This document shows positions 1-12,500 of a stretch of DNA of 64,000 nucleotides, in pieces (the first letter of the stretch is position 1; each line of letters begins with the position of its first letter). The position numbers and the translations under genes are program-made. The DNA is from Mermis nigrescens (Eukaryota; Nematoda; Enoplea; Mermithida; Mermithidae): positions 109,977 to 173,976 of the forward strand of contig JAVLUZ010000836.1 of NCBI GenBank assembly GCA_036768485.1, read 5' to 3'. The notes beneath the pieces were generated by a model. It had not been told where the DNA came from, ran no database searches, and saw nothing but the letters and a program-made list of their open reading frames with translations.

Positions 1-388
1 TCGGAGAAATAAATATTTAGATCTCATATTATTTGTAATACACTATCAACTTTTTTGTAAAGCCTATTAAGATAAGAAATAATGACAACGGCTCTGTTTT
101 CTTCTTTCTATCTCTCCGGACCAGAAAGATGATTGGATTTAAATTCTAAGCTAATCTTGCTCTACCTTAAACCAGAAAAGTCAGCAAGATTTGACCAAAA
201 ATAGGGAAATAAGTGAATCGTTTTCCAGTGAAAATTAGGAACAATAAATTAGATCTTTTAAATTTTTAGTCAAAAAGTTAAGATACTCAAAAACTTTGAA
301 GTTTAATCAATAATCCGTGGGAGAACCAAGAATTGAAGTTGCGCCAGACAGACAAACTTACACATACTCGTACTTTTTTCTCACTGAC
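1..388. other. AT-rich sequence, nothing recognised
   Basis: Lies just downstream of the last visible M16 exon and should be intron. No ORF, repeat family or structured element is evident. Confidence 0.5.
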
Positions 389-513
389 CTTCATGCCAGG
401 TATAAAAGCTTCTATGCGACTAGCTAAGTGACTAGCGTTATAGTTTCCTTCAATCCAAAAGTAAAAGTTTCCAACTGAATGTCTTATCTCTGAAGCACAA
501 TTTGTCGCATAAC
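389..513 (-). CDS. M16 peptidase exon (C-terminal M16 domain)
   Basis: Reads [20 protein letters not shown], then [20 protein letters not shown] and a final Lys. It continues the KEKLG of the previous exon into the conserved LGY motif and the Ser-Arg-Val-Glu-Ala-Phe helix of IDE. Acceptor ATTAAG|GT, donor ATGAAG|GTCAGT. Positions 1-388 hold no further exon that I can recognise. Confidence 0.82.
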
Positions 514-3500
514 CTTAATGAATGAAAAAATACGTTCATTTAGTAGGGAAAACTTCGAAAAAAGGTAGGTTCGAGAATGAAAAGCCAATAGCATTTGTTA
601 CAAACATCTATTGGTTGATTTGAAGTTCAAGGTTAAATTTTTGCAGGAATGACAGAAGAGCTGAAATTTTAAGGAATGGTTAGAAGTTTTCGTAGATCTT
701 GTATAAATAATTAGAAAGAGAAACATTTTCATTAAAAAAAACCTGAAATGTTATAATCAATTCAGACAAAATACTTAACATAAATAATTTGACCAGGTGG
801 CTTGAGAATTATTTTTTTCGGGAAAACAAAGGGCGATAAGTAATTGGATTCTAAACTCGACCCCTTGCTTACCGCTTGATTAGAATTAATTAACTTTAAA
901 CTGATTATATTCCTGTTATCAGTGAGTACATTCAGGCAATTAATTATTTACTTACTCCAAAAAATTTTCGCGAGATAAAGTCGAGATACCTGCAATAAAA
1001 CTAATCAGTGCGCAAATTTAATCAATTATTTATTTTCTGATAAAATTTGTTGCGATTAATGGATTCTGTAAGAAATAATTGTCTCCGTTCGAACGCGGAA
1101 GCTCAAGAAAACGAACGTAGATTAGTAATCAGGTCTAAAAAATAAAGAAGGATAGCAAAAGTCAAGTGGAAAAAGAAACGACACATTAGCACTAGGCAGA
1201 GTTAAGGGTCTAAATCCCCCAAATGGGAAAATGGAAATTTTCTGGGCGGAAATGATACAAAATAAATGCCAAAAATGGATTAAATTGAAAATTTTCTTTA
1301 GAAGTGTTTGAAATTGACAAGAAACTATAGAGTAATATAATTTTAACGCTGTTTTAAAATTTGTGTCAGTTTTTCAGGTCATTTTGGTGAAAAAAAGCGT
1401 CAATTTTGACTCTCACAGTAGATCGGTTGACCCCCAGATCGTCCATGCTGTGCATCGTTGGTCGTTACCAGATGCACATGTGGGGGTTGAGATTCTCTAG
1501 ACCCTTAGAATGGTGAAATGTAATTTTTTAAGGGAAAATGAGGCAAAATGAAGGCCAAAGAAATGAAAATCGAAATGCTTCTTTGAAGGTACTTGAAATT
1601 AACCATAAAATTAAAAATAAGGCCATAATGTACCTAAGGTCGTTATCAGACATATGAGTACACATGAAGATTTATGTTTCAAGACCCCCAAAATGGTTAG
1701 ATGGGAAATTTTATGAGGAAAATAAGGCTAAAATGAATGAAAATAACAATTGCCCGCTGAAGTACATATAATATTTACACCTTTATTTCAGCATTATTTC
1801 CATTTTGAGATTATTTCGGCTCGAAAAAAACTGTCTGGCCGACCTCCAGACCGACTAAATCCCCAAACGAGGCCTTATTGTGCACCTATGGTCATTCGTT
1901 ACTCTTTGCTAAATCAAGTAAAAGTATAAAATAAAACCTCTCCGATTTTAAATATTTGAGAACGAAATTGAATTAAAAAATTAAAATTAAATATTAAACT
2001 GAAAATGAGTAAAAAATAGAAACGAAAAGCATAATTCAAAACAACATACGCTTCATATTACCAAGTTTCTCTTTCACTCTAAACTGCAAGAAACACAGCC
2101 TGGAGAAAATATAACCCAACAAATCAGAAACGAGAAAATCTCTAATGTCGCCAAACACGGATTGAAAATTAATGACAACGGCACTTTGTGTCTGTACCAA
2201 AGATGTTTCTTCGAACAAGAAATGCGAACCTGCAATTTTTTCATACGGTTATCAGTCAAAAATAAGTGCTCTATAATATTGAAGAAATTTGATGAAAATA
2301 TTTCGGAATCACGCGAGGTTGGAAAAATGGTGGGAATACATCTAATTCTAATATATGTTTTAAGAATAATTACATATTTAAATATAGTGTCTATTATTTC
2401 TAGGCGTTCCAATCGTTAAAATACAAGTTCAACAATCGGTAAAAAAGTTGTCGAATCCAGCATGCACCGTTTATTTCAACTCCCGCATCGGGTAGTCTTT
2501 CACCATTATAGGTAGCGCGTTAGCGCGTAAAACTACTAATATACTTGGGAATTCTGTATTGTGTGGTTGTTTTTAAAAAGTAGATAAAAAACTTTCGCTG
2601 CCCATGTTCTTTTTTTGTTTTTGTTTTCAAATGAATATCCATGTGTAAAGAGCGTGTAGAGTTTTGCTATAACGTAAAAAGATATAGTTTTTAAAATTTG
2701 GTCGGTCATACGACTTTTCTAATTCACTTTTGCATTCTGTTTCGTCTGGTTTTTTAAATGTAAGCAATTGAGTATGCTCAAAACAGCTTTTTTATTTTTG
2801 AATAGTGACTTAATCCCGGACGGGCAGTGTAAAGAGTATAAAAATCTAGAGTTGAAAAACACATTTTTTGAGTTTTCATTTCGTTTATGTCTGCCAAATC
2901 CTTTGTATAAGAGTCTCCTAAAAACCTATTTATAGAAATGTACTAGCTTCAGAGGCTACTTTCGGCTTACCATCAAACTTTTCACACTCATCACATAGTT
3001 AGATATAGGGGTCTAAACTTTACACTCTAGTAGATGGTGCAAAAAACAGTTTCTGTCTGTGATTTCTCCGCCAACTTCAACGGTTATAAGTCAAGACAAG
3101 TTTAATACAAAACATAAAGTACGTTTCAGGGGCTAGATGTCGCAGCAAAGCGCGTTTGAAAAACTCAATGTTGAATTACTTCTGGATGGGTAAAGTTCGA
3201 AACCGTTGGTGTAACATTGTGCGAAAAAACACGTTTTCTTCCATTTTTGATTGGTCAATACCTCAAACAGGATGCAGAACAGAAATTTTTCACACACAAA
3301 TATACTACGATTCAAAAAGGCTAAAAACTGGCCATAACCGAATTTCTTCACACTCAATAGGGAGTTAGTTCAGATTTTTAAAGTTTACAATATGATGGAT
3401 TGTCAAAAAATTCGTTTTTGTCTTATTTTTGTCGCCATCTTCTCCGTTTAGAAGTCGGGATACGTCGAATAGAATAAAAATGAAGTACTTTTTAAGGGGT

Positions 3501-6500
3501 ACACGTCAACGAATTATATTTATTTACATCAATATTGAGTTTTTTCATGAAATGTAAAGTCAAAAATTGGGGTCTTAAACGAGTTTCTGTCTTGTTGTTT
3601 TCTGCCAACTTTTCCGGCTATGAGTCTAGACATGATCACAAATCTAAAAATGTACCAGCGGTCAAACGTCATACGTCAGATAGCGCGTTTGTTCACATTC
3701 AATTGTGGTGTAAAGTGGTTTACATCTCAGATTTATTTGTCTTCAGACGATTGTGTCGACTTAATTTTTTTCTTAAATATTGATCGTAATTTCAGAGTAA
3801 TATCAGCACTACGAATCCGACCGAAAACTTTTTTCTACTCAATTGTTTTGTAAAGTTAACAATGAAAATTAGGTTTAGTTCTTGAGCATTACGGAAACTA
3901 GATTCTTTTAAATGTTCTCTGATCGTCAGACTTATGAATCTGACTGTTAGTTTTCTCTGCACGTAGTAGTTGTGTAAATTTTACACTATTCATTTATTGT
4001 TGATGTATAAAGTTTACACTTTAAATTTATTCTACTTCCGGAGCGCTGTTAACTTTAATTTTTTCAAAATATGTTCCATAAGGTCAGGATTACGAATCTG
4101 ACTGTATGATTTCTTTACACCCATTAGTTGCGTAAAGTTTACACTGAAAATTAACTTTAGTTTCAGAGCGTTGTAAAAGCTTAATTTTTTCAAAATGTTT
4201 TATGTAACGTCAGAATTACAAATCTGAGTGTAAGTGTTCTTTACACCCAGTAGGTGCGTAAAGTATACGCTGAAAGCATTTCATCTGTTTAAATGGAGGG
4301 GACTAGTTAAAATTTATTTATGTACCACTGTAAAAATTTTATGAATTTACTACAAATTAGACTTCTGCTAAAAAACGCAAAAAATTGAAGTCTATTCTGC
4401 GGCTTCTGAAAAAAGCGTGCTGTCACAAAACATTTTTCAGTGGCTCATAAAAGAGATTATGAGGAAGCCTGGATAAGCGATTTAGTTTCTTATCAATATC
4501 ATCTCTAACAATTACATAGTTATTCGTCATTGGCTTCATGAGTGAATTATGCACTCATGAAGCCAATGACGACTAACCAAGCACACCAGCTTGTTAATTG
4601 CCCCGTTATTGCAATGCATACCGCACTAGCGTAACAATGCACATTATGTCATTTTTTGATCAGTGATCGCTTGTTTTCTAGGTATAAGCTTTTCACGTTA
4701 TTTATTTTTACATCGGAGGTGCAACTCTCTTCTGCAGGCCGCAGAAAATACTTTGATTTTTTGCGTTTTTTAGCGTTAGTCTAATTTTTAGAAGATTCTT
4801 ACAACTTTCACAGGCATACGTACATAGGTAACGTTTGCCTAGTCCCCTCCTTTCATGTCCTTCGTCCTTCATGATGCGTAATTCGAAGTAATATTCGTCC
4901 GTTTTGTTCCATCAGAGCATTTTTCTTTGCTAGTATATTGTATTTCGCTTTTACACTATTTATCACGGCGACAACCAGAAATACATGTAGGAGAAGATGA
5001 TTCGGGGTCAAAATTCTTGAAATAAAGAAAGGAGAAATTTTCAGCAAAAATGAGGCAAATAAAAACCTAAAAATAAATGAAAATTTAAAATATCCTTCAA
5101 AAGCGCTTGAAATTGACCGAAAACTGAGAATTAATATGGTTTGTATTAGTGATGTCCTGGGCACCGGCACCGGCACCGGCACCGGCACCGGCACCGGCAC
5201 CGGTGCCTAAGCACCAGCACCGGGCCGGTGCTAGGCTGGTACCGGCGTTCCGGTGCCGGTGCCGGATAAAGAAGAAAAAATTAGTGTAAAAAGAATAATT
5301 GAAAGCTCATTCATCACCAATTTAATGAATAAAGGCGCAAAAAGGTAGCATTTTGTTAATAAAATCTTCTGATTAGCATAGTGAAGCATTTTTGACTGAA
5401 CTTCAGAACAAGTCTTCGAGCTTTAAAAATGAATTATTCATTTAACGAAACACATCTTATTGAAAACATCAATTAACAGCAAGAAGCGTGGACACTAATA
5501 CATAAAGTAAATTAAAATTAAAAACATCGACATATAGAGTGGAAAGTTCTTCTAATTCTACCATCTGTAGAGCAAGAAGGATGAGTGCTACAGAGTAGTT
5601 TTCAACTTAATTTCATCAAATCCATTTTTATTTTTCCATTTCGTGAGCAGAAGACCGTAAAACGCAGCTAGAATTTTAAAATAGTTTTTATGCAAAACTT
5701 TTTCCTGCAAATTATTCAGAAAAAGCTTAATAAAACTTTGCAAAATGAACTTCTATGTAAGTCTTTTGCGTTACTAATATATCCCATGTTTGTTTTCAGA
5801 GGCTTTTGAAAATGTGAAACGATAAACTCAAATAATTTAACCTCAAAAAGTTTTGTGGCTATTTTCATGCTTGTTTCTTACTAGTTGGAATATTTAACTA
5901 ATGCACTAAAACCAAATTTCGATTAGACTAAAGAATCAACTACTGCACAAGCCAATCTTGATTGCGCTACACTTAAAGCTTATAATACACTATTTGACTT
6001 TAATTTTTCTTCGAATTTCAGTTTTATTACAATTTTTTGTTTGTTTAATGCTTAAGTGAGAAAATTAATATGTATTTATAAATTAAAAATAATGAAGTCG
6101 TTACTAGCCGAATGAAATTTTGCTCTTAATATGTATATCCGGTGAAAAATAGGTACAAATTTAACCCTTTTTGAAGAAGCATAGCACACTATATAATATG
6201 CTAATGTAGCACCGGCACCGGCACCGGTAAAAAAAGCGGCACCGGGACATCACTTTGTATACTGTCTTTGCATTCAGTCATTTTAACTCGAAAAAGCTCA
6301 TTGACTGACCCTTCCCCCAGGCGGACTGACAGATCGGCCATGCTGTGCATCTTTGGTGTACGTCATCGTCCTCAGTAAGACTTGTCAAAGCCAGACAACG
6401 AGCTGTTTAGAAATTCTGTCTGCTTCTGCAAAACAAATTCATTATAATAACAATTTCATTTAATTTAATCAAAAACTTATAATATAGATATCGAAAATAA

Positions 6501-9500
6501 TTCCAAATTAATCAATTATAATACAAAATGAATTAAAGCTCTATTTGACAGTATTTGTTCAGTTCAACATTCAAAATTTTAATTGTGTGTTTTATTTAAA
6601 TTTAAATTCGTTACACTTGATATCGCCTGCTGAGTTGATTTAATCGTAAATAAAAAATGTTTATTCACGTACTGTGCGGCAGCTGTACCTGATCTCTTGA
6701 CTTGAATGTCGGAATTCACGAGCCGATATGTTCTTCCGCGATTTTCAATTATAGCTGCAGCGTTTTTGAACAACTGCAGTGCTTGCTTGAAGTTTGAGTT
6801 AGAGTAAGGGACATCAACAAATTCATGATGTAAAAGTATAACGGAAATTACTATTAACTTTATTTATTTTTGTAAAGAAGACGAAAGACAGATATCGATG
6901 TTTCGTATTTTGACGGACGAAAGTAAAAGCGAAAATAAGGTTAAAATCAAATTTATGATGCAAAACAGCTTTGAAATCGGTTAGGAACTTGGATACAAAT
7001 GTACATGGGCAGCAACAAAATTCTGGAGAATCCGATGGGGCCGGATAGCCAAAAAAGCACCAAGAAATATAATTCTGAATTCGACTTTTGGGAAGTCTTT
7101 CAGATACAAAGAGTCCCCAGACGCCCTTCAGACCCCCACACCCAAGCGTGGATCGCAAATATAAAGTCATTTTCGTCCATAGAGTTTTCCAGCTGTCATC
7201 TAGATTAGTCATGCTCGGCACCTGTCATCACTTGACCTTTATTCGTGTGAATAATAAATAGTTTTTTCCGTACAAAACAGACGAAAATTTTTAAATATTT
7301 TTCTAAAAAATGTTGCACCAAAAGCGATTTTAAATGGACGACATAAAACGCTGAAAAAACGCTATCTCATACGTCAAGGACAAATTTTCGAACCCATTTT
7401 CTACTGCTTTTGGACAATTAGGACTACCGTCCCCGCATACAAAATATCCCCACAGCTATATGCCTGTTTTTTTACCAAGATGGAATATGATTTTGATTTG
7501 TAATCAAAGACAGTCTGTTTCTATAACAGGCCGGAAATCCGAATCACTGACTGTTTTATCTAAGTTAATTTCTATCATTCTCAAGAGTGCTAATTGTAAC
7601 AGAAGATTTATTTGAATACGAGTTTGTGGCTAAATAAATAAAAAATAAGATCTACGCTTACTGTATTGTCCAATGTTTCCGTAAATGAACGATTCCAAGA
7701 AGAATGACGAAGAAATTTTCGACTTGAGCGACAATATGTCTTCGATTCTCATGGCTTAATTTTAAAATAACACTATAAGCGATGAGTTAAATGGAAAATT
7801 CTTTAACAAAGCGGATTTGATTTAAAGTAGACCCAAACTTGCTTAATCTGAGGTCTTTAGAGACACAAGCTGATTAAATATATAAGACTAACATTAAAAA
7901 TTAAAATTGTGGAATTAGAGGGGAGCTGCATAAGTTCAAGCCCTGGTGCCATAATATATAGAAGACGATATAAACTAAAAAATTGCGTCACTATTGAAAA
8001 TCAATTTTAGGTTATTCTTATTAAACAATTCGAAATAAAAAAATTTTGACGACACGGACTAAATTTTCTAGCAATCAATTTTAGTGTTTAATTTATTGGT
8101 GTCTGAGAGATCAAAAATTGAACTTTTTTGAGTTTAGGGTCAAAATGACCTAAATACTGGTATAAGAGATAAAATATCATTAAAACTATGTTTTTGCACA
8201 GTTTTTAGTCAATTTAAAGCACTTTTAAAATAAATTTTTAGTATTCATCCATTTTTAGCCTTCATTTCGCCTCACTTTTTCAGAAAATTTCCCATTTTTA
8301 CATTCTGGGATCTACCCCCAATGCATTCCAATATATCTCATCAGTTTCCATTTGTTGACTGAAAAATGCATAGAAAAAAATTAACAAAAACAGTTTTTGA
8401 AAAAGACTTCCTAAAATTATCCCATTCAGGAAGTATGACGTATTTTGGGTATATCAAGAACTTCTGATTACTGCTAACTTTGGAGAGCAATAAAGGTAAT
8501 ATAAAGAAAACATACTTATCAATCAGCTAAGAAGACATTTCTAGATTCTATATACTTATTTTTATCTTTGATCTTTTCAATCTGATGTGCTGCTTCCAAC
8601 TTTTAGAATATGTAGTTGCAGCCATAGATCACAGCATGGCCGATCTGTGGGGATCCGCCGGTTTAGAAGAAGAGGGTTCAAAAATTGCGTTTTTTGCCAA
8701 AATCACCTTAAAAATTAGCATAAATGCTAAAATAGCGTTAAAACTACGTTATTTCATAGTTTATAGTCAATTTCAAGCACCTTGAAGTAAATTTCAATTC
8801 TCGTCCACTGTTGGCCTTCATTTTGCTTCATTTACCCCTGAGAATTTTCCATTTTTCCATTCTGGAGGGTCAGTGGTGGATTCCACATTTTCGGACAAGG
8901 GGCTGAACCACAAATTTTCCTGATAGTGTCAAAAATTGTCCAAAAAATAAATCCGTCCGTCCCTTATACTTGAAGTATCGGTTTTTTGCCGTCTTTTGAT
9001 AGACAGAATTATTTGTGATCCCAGAAAGTTAGGAATTTATGAAAGCTTCTACGAAAAACACACAATTAGTGTGAAAAACGGCGCGAAGCACCGAAAAATA
9101 CTAGATAAATCATCGTTAAGACTAGAAAATGCTTGTTTTTGTACATAATGTACTCTTCTGACGGAAAATAAAGTTTCTAGAGTGTCAAGAAAGTCAATAA
9201 ATGCCATTGAAGTACTGTTAATAAATATTAATCAATAAATTAATAAATACTAAAAATCTGAGAAATAGTGATTAAAAATGGCTAAAATCACAAAAAAATC
9301 ACACATTATTCTCTATTGCGCTCACATTATCGTTATAATTAAATTAATTATAATATTAATGATAAAAGTTATTATTGTAATAATATAAAATTAACCAATA
9401 AACTCTATCAAACCATAATTCCCTCCAAATTCGCGCCTGCTCGGGGTCTAGATCTCAAAACCACCATGTACGTGACGTGCGCTTGAGGGTTTAGGGATAT

Positions 9501-12500
9501 AGACCCCAGAATGGGAAAATTGGAGATTTTCTTTCAATAAAAATGATGCAAAATAAAGCTAAGAATCGATGAAAATATAAACTTCTTTAAAAGTGCTTTA
9601 AATTGACTAGTAACTGCAGATTAACGTAGTTTGAACTTATTTAGCATTTCTACCAGCTTTTGACCTCATTTTGGCTCGAGATTCACTCCATCTCGCCTTA
9701 AGCGACTGATAAGTTAAATCATAATTCATCTATGATGCGACGCGTGTTTTTTTAAATGGACAAAAGAACCATAAAGAAAATAAATCGGATACCCTGCACT
9801 TCAGATATTTTTTCTGTATGGCTCATGTAAGGCACCATCAAAATGCGCTTAAGATTCTGATTGGCTTTTAAGAGGGGATCGTCGGCAATCGATCCATTAA
9901 TCCTCTGTATTAGAACCGAGCGACTGTTGACAAACTTCTTCGAATCAGTTTCGCAGCCCACTAAAATTTTAAATACGCCTTCCACAAAAATTTGAATTTT
10001 TTCGAATGAACCGCTTATTTCTAAAATTAGACGCGAAGGAATATTGAACAAGTTCACCGAATAGTCCATTCGTAAAGCGGCGTCCATTTGCTCCTCGATA
10101 TTTTCTTTGACGATTTGACGGAATAAATCGAGTTGACTCTCGCCGAAAACTGACGAAATTTGAAGAATAAAGTTTGCATATACTTTCGGACGATCGAATC
10201 CTGCATCGCTGAACCTGTTAAGATTCGAAGGTAGTGATAAAGCGATATTAGCATGCTAATTTCATGTTAATTTGACGACTCTGCGTAAGTAAAAAACTCG
10301 TTTCTGGTAAATCACTGAACCGACAGTGTAATGGAGGATGCTCCCGTTATAAATAAATCCTGTATTTACATTCGAATACGAGTATTCATATAGCCGTCGT
10401 CTGGAATAATCTAAACGGTTTTTTGTTCTCAGAAATCTATGCTAAATCATTTTAAACACTTAATTAAAAATACTTTATAACCATTTTACCATTACCCCTT
10501 GACAAGACTCAGTAAGGCAATGTTGAGTCTCACAGTGACAATGTTAAGACGTGGCAATGTTGGGACCAGACATGCACGAGGGGGCTTGGGGTTCGTAGAC
10601 TCCAGAATGGATATCTGGAAAATTCTGTGGAGAAAATGAAGCAAAATGAAGGTTAAAAACGGATCGAAATTTAAAATTCTTCACAAAAAGTGCTTCAAAT
10701 TAAGTAGAAACTAAGTAATGAAGTTGTTTTAACGCTATTTTAGCGCTAATACTAGTTTTTGAGGTCATTTAGGCCCCAAAAAATCTATATTTTTGACCCC
10801 TTAGACCGACTGACCCCCCACATCGGTCATGCTGTACATCCATGTTTGGGACGGTGGCGCAATGTTGGGACTCGCGGTAGCCATGTTGAAACTATACCAT
10901 TTTTTGGTTGCAATAAGACATTTCGATACAAAAAAGTCGATTTCCCCTTCGCACGCCGCATTGTTAAGCATCTATACCCACGTCATTTCGCTCAGATAGA
11001 CTGAGTCGTTGTAATTGTGTATTAGTATTACTGTTACTTTCATTCTTAATACACTTATTATAGCGTTGTTCGTGTGCGCAAAATTGCTCGCCCAGCAATT
11101 GCTCGCCCAGAACAATTGCTCGCCCAGCAATTGCTCGCCCAGCAATTGCTCGCCCAGCAATTGCTCGCCCAGCAATTGCTCGCCCAGCAATTGCTCGCCC
11201 AGCAATTGCTCGCCCAGCAATTGCTCGCCCAGCAATTGCTCGCCCAGCAATTGCTCGCCCAGCAATTGCTCGCCCAGCAATAGCTCGCCCAACAATTGCT
11301 CGCCCAGCAATTGCTCGCCAACTATTGCTCGCCAACAATTGCTCGCCCATCAATTACTCGCCATTTGATTGCTCGACGAATAATCGCTCGCCTAACAATT
11401 GCTCGCCAATCACCAACAACTGCTAGCCGAACGATTACTTGCTGAGCGATTGGAATTAAGTACAAGTTAGTTCTGCTGTGATGTAGCATAAATTTGCGCT
11501 CATACATGAAAAAATTCTGCGCTGCCAAATACCTGTTCTGAAAATCGGAAAAATTTCCGACTTGAATTACTTTGCTTCAATGATCAGCTTGTAACTGATA
11601 AAACGAATTAAAAAAACTTAAAAATGCATTTCTCGACTAATCACAGGTGATTGGCGAGCAATCGCCTGGCGGTGGCGAGCACCTGTCGACTTTATTGAGT
11701 GCATTAAAACTGAAAATTAAAATTAAAGGAATTAAAAATCATTTTAGTACACTAAAAATGAATACTTTCAAACTGAAACTACTGCTTCTTCTCTCTTTCC
11801 TACCAAAAACGAAACAATCTGTACATAGATAAATGTATGAGGGCAAATTCATGCAACATCACAGCAGAACTAAATTGTACTTAATTAAACCATTTTGTTC
11901 AGACCAGATGATTACAAGATCCGGGGATGGTCGATTTTTGAAGTTAACGAACCTTCCATTTTTATAGCGTATATGATTTCTATATAGAATGACAATTGCT
12001 GATTCAAATAAATGAGAAGCAACAATGCTTAAGGAGCGGTTCCCATGTGATAAATTCACTGGCGAGCAATTGCTCAGCAAGTAATCGTTCGACTACCAAT
12101 TGTTGGTGATTGGCGAGCAATTGTTTGGCGAGCAATTGCTGGGCGAGCAATTGCTGAGCGAGCAATTGCTGGGCGAGCAATTGCTGGGCGAGCAATTGTT
12201 GGGCGAGCAATTGCTGGGCGAGCAATTGCTGGGCGAGCAATTGCTGGGCGAGCAATTGTTGGCGAGCAATAGTCCTCGAGCAATTGTTGGCGAGCAATTT
12301 TCCGGTAATCAGCGTGTCATAGAATAGCATACACTTAAGCAGCAAGGGATTTCTGGACCTCCAAGTGTGATATTAGTTCTTGAGATTTCGTTTAAAAGAA
12401 AAGCTCCAGTTTTTGTAGATTTTAGACTTGCTTTAGTTGCATGCACACGTGGATGTGGGGGGTGGAAGGAGGGGTCTGCACCTCCTCAGAGGGCCGATTC

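Noticed and set aside
4853..5200. Val-Pro repeat frame on the minus strand
   Set aside because: Its N-terminus is the GGCACC hexamer array and the remainder is family G MITE and CTAG-element sequence.
11074..11368. Long open frames across the 15-bp arrays on both strands
   Set aside because: A 15-bp unit is a multiple of three, so frames stay open by arithmetic. The predicted peptides are pure unit repeats (e.g. repeating LGEQL or NCSPS) with no start context or splice signal.
11080..12302. CRISPR-like array
   Set aside because: Units are head-to-tail without spacers, the two arms are inverted, and the sequence is eukaryotic.
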